The position numbers and the translations under genes were made by a program. DNA of 64,000 nt. Origin: DATFJT01 sp965230755 (GTDB taxonomy: Bacteria; Bacteroidota; Bacteroidia; Chitinophagales; Saprospiraceae). Below are positions 1 to 7,817 of this stretch, in pieces (position 1 is the stretch's first letter; each line of letters begins with the position of its first letter). The DNA is taken from the NCBI GenBank assembly GCA_965230755.1, contig CBDDLT010000021.1:62001-126000 (forward strand), given 5' to 3'. The notes under the pieces were generated by a model that made no database searches, was not told where the DNA came from, and worked only from the letters and a program-made list of their open reading frames with translations.

Positions 1-1
1 G

Positions 2-1021
2 AAAATGGGGGAATACGGCTTTCTAGGCGTTTTGATTCCAGAAGAATATGGTGGATCCGGATTGGGCTATCAGGAGTACATTACCATCATTGAGGAAATC
101 GCAAAAGTAGATAGTTCCATAGGCTTATCCGTAGCAGCGCACAATTCTCTGTGTACAAATCATATCCTAAAATTCGGCAACGAAGATCAGAAGAACAAAT
201 ACCTGCCCAAATTGGCAAGTGGAGAGTTTATAGGGGCATGGGGTTTGACTGAAGCCAATACCGGTTCAGATGCTGGAAGAATGCAATGTGTGGCTAAGAA
301 AGATGGAGATTATTATGTAATCAACGGTACTAAAAACTGGATTACACATGGTATTTCTTCGGATGTTGCTGTTGTTATAGTCAGAACGGGGGAGTTATTG
401 GATAGTAGAGGAATGACTGCATTTATTATAGACAGAAATGCTCCAGGTTTTTCTTCAGGTAAAAAGGAAGACAAGCTTGGAATGAGAGCCTCTGAAACGG
501 CAGAACTTGTTTTCGATAATTGTCGAATTCATCAATCTCAAATGTTGGGTGCAGAGGGTGAAGGCTTTATTCAAGCTATGAAAGTGTTGGATGGTGGCCG
601 GATAAGTATAGCTGCACTTTCTTTGGGCATCGCGAAAGGCTCATATGAGGCATCTGTTCGATATGCTAAAGAGCGCGAGCAATTTGGTAAACCCATTGCG
701 GAGTTTCAGGCAATAGGTTTTAAACTGGCAGATATGGCCACCAAAATTCAAGCATCAGAATTATTGACCAGAAAAGCTGCGGAACTGATTAATAATGGAG
801 AAAAAGTGACTACCATTTCAGCGATGGCCAAGTATTATGCTTCTGAATCTTGCGTAGAAATCTCAACAGATGCAGTTCAAATACACGGAGGTTATGGGTA
901 TACCAAAGAGTTTCCCGTAGAAAAATTTTATAGAGACTCAAAGTTGTGTACTATTGGAGAGGGTACTTCTGAAATACAAAAACTGGTAATTTCAAGAGAA
1001 ATAGTCAAAGGGCAAAACTAG
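2..1021 (+). CDS. Acyl-CoA dehydrogenase, 5' end cut by the window
   Basis: FAD-dependent acyl-CoA dehydrogenase, which introduces the alpha,beta double bond in fatty-acyl or branched-chain acyl-CoA and passes electrons to ETF. About 339 codons are visible, while the family is usually about 380 residues. The frame stays open to the window edge and the first visible residues (KMGEYGFLGVLIPEEYGG) match the inside of the N-terminal helical domain, so the start lies outside. The FAD/substrate motif GLTEANTGSD is present. Near the C-terminus the EGTSEIQ motif carries the catalytic-base glutamate, about residue 319 counted from the first visible Met. The exact substrate cannot be told from sequence alone. 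Its stop shares four bases (CTAG) with the stop of the convergent NUDIX gene. Confidence 0.93.
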   Translation, partial: KMGEYGFLGVLIPEEYGGSGLGYQEYITIIEEIAKVDSSIGLSVAAHNSLCTNHILKFGNEDQKNKYLPKLASGEFIGAWGLTEANTGSDAGRMQCVAKKDGDYYVINGTKNWITHGISSDVAVVIVRTGELLDSRGMTAFIIDRNAPGFSSGKKEDKLGMRASETAELVFDNCRIHQSQMLGAEGEGFIQAMKVLDGGRISIAALSLGIAKGSYEASVRYAKEREQFGKPIAEFQAIGFKLADMATKIQASELLTRKAAELINNGEKVTTISAMAKYYASESCVEISTDAVQIHGGYGYTKEFPVEKFYRDSKLCTIGEGTSEIQKLVISREIVKGQN

Positions 1022-1653
1022 GCAAGTTTTGATAGACCAGTAAGATCTAAGGCTTGAACCAAAATATCTCTAATATTACCATAGTAGGGATAGTATAGAG
1101 AAAAGATACAAGAAGAGTCGGCCCATATCGCCTGACTAATTCCTTCGTCATACTGAGGATAAAGATTCATATCCTCAGAATACATAAGATACCAGATTGT
1201 TTTCTTTAGAATTCGCGTCTTGTCTTTTAATTTGTAACAGTGATAGGTCGATCCTAATTTACTATTGATCATCAAGTTCTTTACTCCTGTTTCCTCGTTT
1301 ACTTCGCGAATGGCGGCCCTCTTCTTCTTTTCCTTCTTTTCTATTTTTCCTTTGGGTAAATCCCAATACCCATTGCGTCGAATCATAAGTATATTATTCT
1401 TCGCATTGACAACTACCCCACCCGCAGCATCTATTCTTTTGAAGTAAGCAAAAAACTCCTTTTTCATAGATTTTGGATCATCAGAGTAGAGGACTTTGCA
1501 AGTATACTCATCGGTTTTTTCCATTTGATCTACGATCATTGGAATGAATTTTTTGTGGTATTTCAGTACAGAACTCTGGTTAGAATCAAATTGAGTCTTC
1601 AGTTTTTCATCAACCAGGAATATTGGATTATTATTGATATAGATTTTGTACAT
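1018..1653 (-). CDS. NUDIX hydrolase
   Basis: NUDIX-family pyrophosphohydrolase of 211 residues. The full NUDIX box GX5EX7REUXEEXGU is present, running from GKIEKKE to REVNEETGV, so the metal-binding catalytic helix looks intact. The N-terminal 90 residues (start MYKIYINNNPIFLVDE) do not match a domain I can name. I chose the ATG at 1653. The frame stays open for 31 more codons, but these run into pyrE on the other strand and lack NUDIX-like character. The gene is divergent from pyrE with only 28 bases between start codons. Substrate (nucleotide sugar, oxidised nucleotide or other) is unknown. Confidence 0.85.
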   Translation of the reverse strand: MYKIYINNNPIFLVDEKLKTQFDSNQSSVLKYHKKFIPMIVDQMEKTDEYTCKVLYSDDPKSMKKEFFAYFKRIDAAGGVVVNAKNNILMIRRNGYWDLPKGKIEKKEKKKRAAIREVNEETGVKNLMINSKLGSTYHCYKLKDKTRILKKTIWYLMYSEDMNLYPQYDEGISQAIWADSSCIFSLYYPYYGNIRDILVQALDLTGLSKLA

Positions 1654-1656
1654 TTG
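1623..1656 (+). promoter_or_regulatory. Candidate pyrE promoter
   Basis: The Bacteroidota -7 core TAnnTTTG is matched exactly by TACATTTG at 1649-1656. A TTG lies 23 bases upstream at 1623-1625, at the long end of the accepted spacing. Predicted transcription would begin about 1663, giving a leader of about 20 bases. The core overlaps the start codon of the divergent NUDIX gene. Inference from motif only. Confidence 0.35.
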
Positions 1657-1681
1657 ACACAATTTTGGACAATGTATTTTT

Positions 1682-2317
1682 ATGAGTATTTCACTTGAGG
1701 TTGTAAGCAAACTAATACAAATAAAGGCAATTAAATTTGATATCAAAAATCCCTTTATTTGGTCGAGTGGAATAGAGAGCCCAATCTATTGTGATAATAG
1801 AGTCATCTGGTCATATCCTGGGATTAGAACTTTCATCATTGATCAAATGGTTAGAAAGATTCATTCTATTCGAGATGTCAATGCAATTGTTGGTGTAGCC
1901 ACCGCTGGTATTGCTCCTGCTTCTTATGTGTCCAGAGAAATGGCGCTTCCTTTGGCTTATGTCAGGGCTAAGAAAAAGTCGCATGGGATGGAGAACCAAA
2001 TTGAAGGAAGATTAAGAGGCGATGAAAATGTTGTGGTTGTTGAAGATCTTATCTCCACAGGTGGTAGTTCTATACGAGCCGCTCAGGCATTAATTGAACA
2101 AGGTGTTAATGTCAGTGCGGTAATCAGTATTTTTAGTTATAATCTCAGTGTTGCTCAAAGTAATTTTGATAAAGCACAAATACAATATATGTCACTTTCT
2201 AATCTGGATGATCTCATTGAATTGGGCCTTGAAGAAGGCTTTTTCAAAAGAAAGGATGTCAATAAATTAATAGATTGGAAGAAAACAGTAGAAAACAGAT
2301 ATAAGAATGGGAAATAA
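1682..2317 (+). CDS. pyrE: Orotate phosphoribosyltransferase
   Basis: Joins orotate to PRPP to make orotidine 5'-monophosphate, the fifth step of de novo pyrimidine synthesis. The protein has 211 residues, the usual length. The PRPP-binding loop is clear (VVVVEDLISTGGSS), and the N-terminal segment has the family's substrate-side motif (FIWSSGIESPIYCDNR). The ATG is close behind a good promoter core and no upstream alternative fits better. The 3' end overlaps the M42 peptidase gene by 11 bases, which suggests translational coupling and one transcript with the following membrane-protein genes. Confidence 0.95.
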   Translation: MSISLEVVSKLIQIKAIKFDIKNPFIWSSGIESPIYCDNRVIWSYPGIRTFIIDQMVRKIHSIRDVNAIVGVATAGIAPASYVSREMALPLAYVRAKKKSHGMENQIEGRLRGDENVVVVEDLISTGGSSIRAAQALIEQGVNVSAVISIFSYNLSVAQSNFDKAQIQYMSLSNLDDLIELGLEEGFFKRKDVNKLIDWKKTVENRYKNGK

Positions 2318-3404
2318 AATAGTAAACGAAAACTCATTAAATTTTTTGAAAAAATATTTGAGTTGTATCTCTCCAACTGGTAATGAACGAGAAGGACAAC
2401 TCTGCTGGGCTGATTATATCAAACCCTATGTAGACAAGATAGAATTAGACCCCTATGGCACCGCTTACGGGATCATCAATCCGGACAAGCCTTATAAAGT
2501 AGTGATTGAAGCACATGCAGATGAAATTGGCTGGATGGTTAACTACATTACAGATAAGGGTTTCATTTATGTCATTAAAAATGGAGGTTCTGACCATTTA
2601 ATAGCACCTGCAAAAAGAGTAAAGATTAGTACCTCAAAAGGAATTGTGAAAGGTGTTTTTGGGTGGCCTGCAATTCATACTCGAAGATCCAAAACAGAAA
2701 AAATTGTGCCCAGCGTTGAAAACATATTCATCGATGTAGGAGCGTCATCAAGACAAGAAGTACTCGAGATGGGAATCCATGTCGGTTGTCATGTTACTTT
2801 TGAAGATGAATTCGATACGCTTAATGAGAAGTACATCATTGGTAGAGCTTTGGATAATAGACTTGGTGGATTTTGTATTGCTGAAGCAACGCGATATTTA
2901 GTAGAGAACAATATCGAACTACCTTACTCTCTTTATATTGTCAACTCAGTTCAGGAGGAGATCGGTCTTCGAGGTGCTCAAATGATTGTAAAGAGAATTC
3001 AGCCCGATGTGGCCATTATAACTGATGTTACTCATGATACAACGACTCCATTGGTGGATGAAAAGAAATACGGTTCTGTAGCGTGTGGAAAGGGACCTTC
3101 TTTAACTTATGCTCCGGCAGTGCACAACAAACTTTTCGATTTAATAGTGGATGCGGCGAACAAGAATGATATACCATTCCAACGTGATGTCGCCAGTCGG
3201 GGAACAGGAACGGATACGGATGCCTTTGCCTATACTGCTGGTGGGGTTCCCTCTGCTTTAATTTCAATTCCATTGAGGTATATGCATACGACGGTTGAGA
3301 TGGCATCTTTAGAAGATGTAGAAAATGTCATCAAACTTTTTGTAGAGAGCTTGAAAAATATCAATGAAAACCACGACTGGAGTTATTATAAAATAAAACC
3401 ATAA
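2307..3404 (+). CDS. M42 family metallo-aminopeptidase
   Basis: Cytosolic di-metal aminopeptidase of the M42 family (glutamyl/deblocking aminopeptidase or FrvX type; tetrahedral dodecamers in studied members), likely trimming peptides. The 365 residues carry all expected ligand motifs in order: HADEIG (His and Asp), ALDNRLGG (bridging Asp), QEEIGLRGA (catalytic and ligand Glu), TDVTHD (Asp) and MHTTVEM (His). The start overlaps pyrE by 11 bases. The next gene begins two bases after this stop, so the genes look co-transcribed. Substrate preference is not readable from sequence. Confidence 0.92.
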   Translation: MGNKIVNENSLNFLKKYLSCISPTGNEREGQLCWADYIKPYVDKIELDPYGTAYGIINPDKPYKVVIEAHADEIGWMVNYITDKGFIYVIKNGGSDHLIAPAKRVKISTSKGIVKGVFGWPAIHTRRSKTEKIVPSVENIFIDVGASSRQEVLEMGIHVGCHVTFEDEFDTLNEKYIIGRALDNRLGGFCIAEATRYLVENNIELPYSLYIVNSVQEEIGLRGAQMIVKRIQPDVAIITDVTHDTTTPLVDEKKYGSVACGKGPSLTYAPAVHNKLFDLIVDAANKNDIPFQRDVASRGTGTDTDAFAYTAGGVPSALISIPLRYMHTTVEMASLEDVENVIKLFVESLKNINENHDWSYYKIKP

Positions 3405-3405
3405 A

Positions 3406-4254
3406 TTGAATTATTTCTTAAGGGAATTCTTAGACAGGCTGTTGTACGGTAATATTATCATTGCAACAGCCTGTTTGTTTTTTTCCTTAGAATTTTTTTT
3501 TCTGGCAGAGATTGAATCTGCTATGCCGTATCTTCGGTTTTGTTTCTATGGAACACTAGCCCATTATGGCTTCCATAGACTTTACAACATAAGAATTAAC
3601 AATTCTGAAAAGGATTCTCCTAGAAATCAAAAAATTGCCAAATACAGGGTCATTATTTTAGTTCTTTCCTTGGTTGGCCTTTTTGTTTCACTTAAGATCT
3701 TGTTATTTGAGTTTAAAAGCTCATACTTTGATTTTGTGTTTCCGGTAGTAATAGCTGTATTTTACAGTGTTCCAATTTTCAGGAAAAGACTACGTGATAT
3801 TGCCTATTTAAAAGTAGTACTCGTCGCATTGGTATGGGCTTATTTAAGTTCATTTTTACCGGCAAATTTATATGGCTTTTCCAATATCTGGTTGATATCT
3901 TTTGTTTTCTTAGAACATTTTCTTTACATATTCACCATTACACTGGCATTTGATCATAGGGATAACGATAGTGATCGAACACTGGGAGTAAAGACCTTTG
4001 CCAATCAGTTGAGCTTTGATCAACTCAAGACCATGATGATCATTGGCTTGATATTATTGCAACTGGTCAGCTTTTCAGGATATTTGTTTGGTTTCTATTC
4101 TGAGCAACTCACATTAGCTTTCTTTCTATTTTATATCTTGCTGTATTTTATACTGATTGTGCGATTCTCGAAAGAAGCCAAAGATTATTATTATTTATTC
4201 CTTGTTGATGGAACTATCATTTTGCACGGATTGTTAGTGTTCTTTCTCAATTAG
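3406..4254 (+). CDS. UbiA-like integral membrane protein with degenerate first Asp motif
   Basis: A 282-residue polytopic membrane protein with about 7-9 hydrophobic segments, resembling UbiA prenyltransferases. The second aspartate-rich motif is well kept (DHRDNDSDRTLGVKT). The position of the first, normally NDxxDxxxD, reads HRLYNIRINNSEKD and lacks its usual acidic pattern. It may therefore be inactive as a classical prenyltransferase or use a different substrate. The start is TTG at 3406, one base after the M42 stop. It is the only plausible start, because an in-frame stop lies 12 bases upstream and the first ATG is about 35 codons inside. Translational coupling is likely. Confidence 0.72.
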   Translation: MNYFLREFLDRLLYGNIIIATACLFFSLEFFFLAEIESAMPYLRFCFYGTLAHYGFHRLYNIRINNSEKDSPRNQKIAKYRVIILVLSLVGLFVSLKILLFEFKSSYFDFVFPVVIAVFYSVPIFRKRLRDIAYLKVVLVALVWAYLSSFLPANLYGFSNIWLISFVFLEHFLYIFTITLAFDHRDNDSDRTLGVKTFANQLSFDQLKTMMIIGLILLQLVSFSGYLFGFYSEQLTLAFFLFYILLYFILIVRFSKEAKDYYYLFLVDGTIILHGLLVFFLN

Positions 4255-4274
4255 AAACATATAAAACTGATAAC

Positions 4275-5492
4275 ATCAAATTATTTAAATACTATATCAA
4301 CTCATTCAAGGGATTATCCAAGGAGATTTGGCTATTATCTCTTATTAGTCTGATCAATAGAACAGGTACTATGGTACTGCCTTTTCTATCGATTTACCTA
4401 ACTGACGAGTTGGATTTTAGTTTTTATCAGGCGGGTTTTATACTGAGTGTTTTTGGTGTAGGTTCTCTTTTTGGTAGCTTCTTAGGTGGACATCTGGCCG
4501 ACCGGATAGGTTATTATTCTGTCATATTCTATAGCCTGTTTTTAGGTGGACTTTCTCTATTTGGATTTTTATGGGTTCATGATTACTACGGACTATGTGC
4601 TTTGGTTTTCTTAGCCAGTATGGTTGGCGAGGCTTTTAGGCCTGCAATGATGGCCAGTATTGCAATTTATTCAAAGGAGGAAAATAGAACCAGATCTATT
4701 GCACTAATTCGACTAGCTATTAATCTCGGTTATGCTCTGGGCCCTGCTTTGGGTGGCATTCTAGCCTACAATGTGGGATATAATTATCTATTCATCATAG
4801 ATGGAGCTACTTGTATTCTCGCTGCTTTTGTGATGAGAATGACGCTCAGAGAAAGGACTAATCAAGCTCAGAAAGATGACAGCGAAAATATCGTGGAAGA
4901 TGAAGGATCCCCACTACAAAACGCAAAATTCCTGTATTTCCTCATCGGTATGATGTTGACGGGATTAATATTTATGCAGTTGTTTTATGCAGCACCTGTT
5001 TATTATAAAAATGATTTGGGGCTTAATGAAAATACCATTGGTATGTTATTGGCTTTGAATGCTATGTTTATCGTCATATTCGAAATGCCCATTATACACA
5101 GCCTGGAAGGAAGATTTAACCAGGTACAGATGTTAACCTTTGGATCACTACTCATTGGTATTTCCTATTTGGTGATGTCTGCATTTCCCTCTATCATTTT
5201 GGTTGTTGCCTATGTAATTCTAATCAGTCTGGGAGAGATGTTTAATTTTCCTTATTCGAACCAATTGGTGATGGAAATATCTGATTCGAAAAGAGGTCAA
5301 TATCTCGCCTATTATACTATGGCATTTTCTGTAGCTCATATTTTTGCTCCTAGTTTTGGCCTGATTTTAGCCGAAGAAATAGGTTTTCAAATGCTTTGGT
5401 TGATTTCCGGATTAATTTGTGTCGTTGCTTGTTATGTACTTTTTAAAACGGGTAAAAAATTATTGGCGCAAAAATCCGTTATGGAAACATGA
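4275..5492 (+). CDS. MFS transporter, apparently without an AUG start
   Basis: Major facilitator superfamily permease with about 12 membrane segments. It has the loop 2-3 signature GGHLADRIGYY (family form GxLaDrxGrr) and a charged central linker. The first ATG in frame is at 4371, but reading upstream without a stop gives residues that look like the true N-terminus and first half of TM1 (FKGLSKEIWLLSLISLINRTGT, continuing into MVLPFLSIYL). There is no ATG, GTG or TTG in the open stretch 4209-4370. I place the start at the ATC at 4275 because KLFKYY follows it, giving 405 residues. A sequencing error at this base is the main alternative. Substrate is unknown. The end overlaps the next gene by 4 bases. 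Confidence 0.75.
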   Translation: MKLFKYYINSFKGLSKEIWLLSLISLINRTGTMVLPFLSIYLTDELDFSFYQAGFILSVFGVGSLFGSFLGGHLADRIGYYSVIFYSLFLGGLSLFGFLWVHDYYGLCALVFLASMVGEAFRPAMMASIAIYSKEENRTRSIALIRLAINLGYALGPALGGILAYNVGYNYLFIIDGATCILAAFVMRMTLRERTNQAQKDDSENIVEDEGSPLQNAKFLYFLIGMMLTGLIFMQLFYAAPVYYKNDLGLNENTIGMLLALNAMFIVIFEMPIIHSLEGRFNQVQMLTFGSLLIGISYLVMSAFPSIILVVAYVILISLGEMFNFPYSNQLVMEISDSKRGQYLAYYTMAFSVAHIFAPSFGLILAEEIGFQMLWLISGLICVVACYVLFKTGKKLLAQKSVMET

Positions 5493-6313
5493 GGATACTT
5501 ACAATTTCTTTATTTCTCCTTGTTTCCGGTCTTTTAAAAAGTCAGAATTTGGATTCATTGGCATTTCATTATGCCCAGCAATCCTGGTTGGATACAATAC
5601 TAGAGTACAGGAAAGAGAATTTAGAAAAATTCCATCCCATTGCCCAAGAACTTATTCAAACTAATCCTGATATAGCGCGTAACTCAGATTATCTGAGTTA
5701 TGTGGGAGATACCCTTGAAGATCTGCATCTTTACACCTATAGTTTTCAAGTTCATTCTGGTCAGTATGAGTATTTTCTTATTCTTGAGCACAAGGATAGC
5801 CTACAATATTTTGCGAAAAAAGAGGATAGCAATAGTCTATTAGATCGAATGGAAGTCTATCCATTGGATTCATGGTATGGCGCTCTATATTATAAATTGA
5901 TTCCAAAAAAAATAAAGGGTGAGACCTACTACTTTCTTTTAGCTTTCAGAGATGTAAATCACGTAATGAATGAAAAGCTAATTGATGTCTTGTACCAAGA
6001 AGATGGAGAATTGAAATTGGGAAAATCTGATTTTTTCGAAAACGATCGCACCAGATTTACACTATCATTTTCAGATAGAGCTAATGTGAAGTTGAATTAT
6101 GATGAGAACGAAAAAATGATTGTTTACGACAACTTAATACCTAGAAGTATAAATAATACTGTTGTTTATGTTCCAGATGGAAGTTACAAAGGATTGAAGT
6201 GGAAGAATAAAAAATGGACAACAGTTGAGAAGATCTATGATCACATTTCTAAAGAACCACCACGACCTAAACCGGTATTGGACAGTCGGAATAAAGATAT
6301 ATTTGGGAATTAA
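5489..6313 (+). CDS. Secreted protein of unknown function
   Basis: A 274-residue protein I do not recognise. It has an N-terminal Sec signal peptide (MRILTISLFLLVSGLLKSQ), so it is exported and probably periplasmic. The mature part is rich in aromatic and charged residues with alternating hydrophobic strands (for example LYTYSFQVHSGQYEYFLILEHKD and ETYYFLLAFRDVNH), which suggests a beta-rich fold. It ends in a proline-rich tail (KEPPRPKPVLD). It starts in an ATGA overlap with the MFS gene, so it is very likely translated with it. Its stop shares TTAA with the convergent MiaE-like gene. Confidence 0.75.
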   Translation: MRILTISLFLLVSGLLKSQNLDSLAFHYAQQSWLDTILEYRKENLEKFHPIAQELIQTNPDIARNSDYLSYVGDTLEDLHLYTYSFQVHSGQYEYFLILEHKDSLQYFAKKEDSNSLLDRMEVYPLDSWYGALYYKLIPKKIKGETYYFLLAFRDVNHVMNEKLIDVLYQEDGELKLGKSDFFENDRTRFTLSFSDRANVKLNYDENEKMIVYDNLIPRSINNTVVYVPDGSYKGLKWKNKKWTTVEKIYDHISKEPPRPKPVLDSRNKDIFGN

Positions 6314-6891
6314 TGTATCCGATCCCCTCTTAAAGCCAGGTTCTCCATTATTCCAGCTTCGAATTCAAGGTATTCCCGCCATCTTTGCTTCACCGCATCT
6401 TCATCTCCATAGTATTTAGCTAGGTCAATAAACAACCTGTAATGACCAGCTTCAGACACCATAAAGGAATGATAAAAATCTTTTAATTTGTCATCAGATA
6501 TATGGAGTGATAGCAATCTGAAACGCTCACAACTTCTCGCTTCAATCAAAGCACATACCAGTAATCTTTCGACAAGTCTTTCGTCAAAATCCGAGGTCTT
6601 TTTCTGAAAACTCATCAATACATTCACATATTCATCTTTTCGCTGTCTGCCTAACTGGAGTCCTCTTAATTTCAACTCTCTGATGACTTGTCTAAAATGC
6701 CCCCATTCTTCCGTAACAATTGGTGACAACTCTTCAACAATTCTATCCTTGTCCGGATAGGACTGAATTAACGAGATACAGGAGCTTGCAGCTTTTAGTT
6801 CGCAATAAGCGTGATCCGTTAATATATCCTCAATGCTTTTCTCTGCCAGATTTACCCATCTTGGGTCGGTGACCAATTTTAATCCTAACAT
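6310..6891 (-). CDS. miaE: MiaE-like tRNA hydroxylase (diiron)
   Basis: Ferritin-like diiron protein of the MiaE family, which hydroxylates the isopentenyl side chain of 2-methylthio-N6-isopentenyladenosine at tRNA position 37. The 193 residues carry the ligands in order: Glu31 (YCELKAAS), ExxH in EEWGHFRQ, Glu in LIEARSCERF and ExxH in SEAGHYRLF. I chose the ATG at 6891 because family members begin MLGLKLxTDPRW. The 16 upstream codons in frame look unrelated. It is divergent from cdaA. The specific tRNA substrate is inferred from the family. Confidence 0.88.
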   Translation of the reverse strand: MLGLKLVTDPRWVNLAEKSIEDILTDHAYCELKAASSCISLIQSYPDKDRIVEELSPIVTEEWGHFRQVIRELKLRGLQLGRQRKDEYVNVLMSFQKKTSDFDERLVERLLVCALIEARSCERFRLLSLHISDDKLKDFYHSFMVSEAGHYRLFIDLAKYYGDEDAVKQRWREYLEFEAGIMENLALRGDRIH

Positions 6892-6923
6892 AATCTTCCT
6901 ATTAATACTTGGAGTCGAAACAA

Positions 6924-6953
6924 TTTGGTAGATTGTCAAAGGTAGTATCTTTG
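6924..6953 (+). promoter_or_regulatory. Promoter of cdaA (strong Bacteroidota consensus)
   Basis: TTTG at 6924-6927, 18 bases, then TATCTTTG at 6946-6953. This fits the phylum's TTTG...TAnnTTTG housekeeping promoter in both motif and spacing. Transcription would start about 6960, leaving a leader of about 54 bases before the cdaA ATG. Confidence 0.6.
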
Positions 6954-7013
6954 GAATAATTATTTTAGATTCACATAAAATAGTCTTTTCGAAAAATAGA
7001 AAAAGAGTACTGG

Positions 7014-7811
7014 ATGCAAATAGGGTTTATAACTCTTGGTTTTTGGGATATTTTGGACATTCTTATTGTAGCTTATCTACTTTACCGATTGTACAAATTG
7101 TTAAAGGGGTCTGTAGCCTTTTATATTCTTCTCGGGCTATTATTGCTCTATTCTTTGTCTTGGTTGGTCTCTGTATTAGAGATGGATCTGTTGAATCTTC
7201 TCCTTAGCCAGTTTGTCAATATCGGAGTCATATTGTTGATCATCATTTTTCAACCAGAGATTCGCAAATTTTTACTGGTTCTCGGATCTTCGGCACCATT
7301 CAATGTAGAAAAATGGTTTGGTGGAATATTTGGTAATAGGAACATTGTAGAATCTGATTCTAATTATATCAATGAGATACTTTCTTCGATCATAGAGTTA
7401 TCAGAATCAAAGACCGGAGCTTTGATTGTTATGGACATGGATAATATCCCAACCAATACATGGAATGAAACAGGGGTTACTTTAAATGCGGAATTCAGTA
7501 CTCCACTAACATTGTCCATTTTTAATAAGAATAGTCCTTTGCATGATGGAGCCATTGTATTAAGAGATGGTCGAATTCTTCAAGCAGGCTATGTCCTGCC
7601 ACTAACAGGTAAGAAGAATTTACCCCAGCATCTGGGTTTAAGACATCGTGCGGGAATAGGTATCACAGAAAATACCGCTCATGTATCAATTATCGTATCA
7701 GAAGAGACAGGTCAAATATCTTACGCTCAAAAGGGCAATCTTCATATAAATATAGACAAGGAGCAATTAAATCAATATTTAAATCTTAGCTTTGAGCTCG
7801 AAAAATTATAG
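7014..7811 (+). CDS. cdaA: Diadenylate cyclase CdaA (c-di-AMP synthase)
   Basis: Makes cyclic di-AMP from two ATP; in other bacteria the signal controls potassium and osmolyte balance and wall homeostasis. The protein has 265 residues, the usual CdaA length. Three N-terminal membrane helices (about residues 12-85) are followed by the DAC domain (about 100-250) with both catalytic motifs, DGA at 178-180 and RHR at 210-212. It is preceded by a well-formed promoter and followed six bases later by an M20 peptidase gene. No cdaR or glmM gene, its frequent partners in Firmicutes, is nearby. Confidence 0.93.
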   Translation: MQIGFITLGFWDILDILIVAYLLYRLYKLLKGSVAFYILLGLLLLYSLSWLVSVLEMDLLNLLLSQFVNIGVILLIIIFQPEIRKFLLVLGSSAPFNVEKWFGGIFGNRNIVESDSNYINEILSSIIELSESKTGALIVMDMDNIPTNTWNETGVTLNAEFSTPLTLSIFNKNSPLHDGAIVLRDGRILQAGYVLPLTGKKNLPQHLGLRHRAGIGITENTAHVSIIVSEETGQISYAQKGNLHINIDKEQLNQYLNLSFELEKL

Positions 7812-7817
7812 CACATA

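Noticed and set aside
5419..5664. Separate small gene of 81 codons
   Set aside because: Out of frame and fully covered by the MFS gene end and the next secreted-protein gene.
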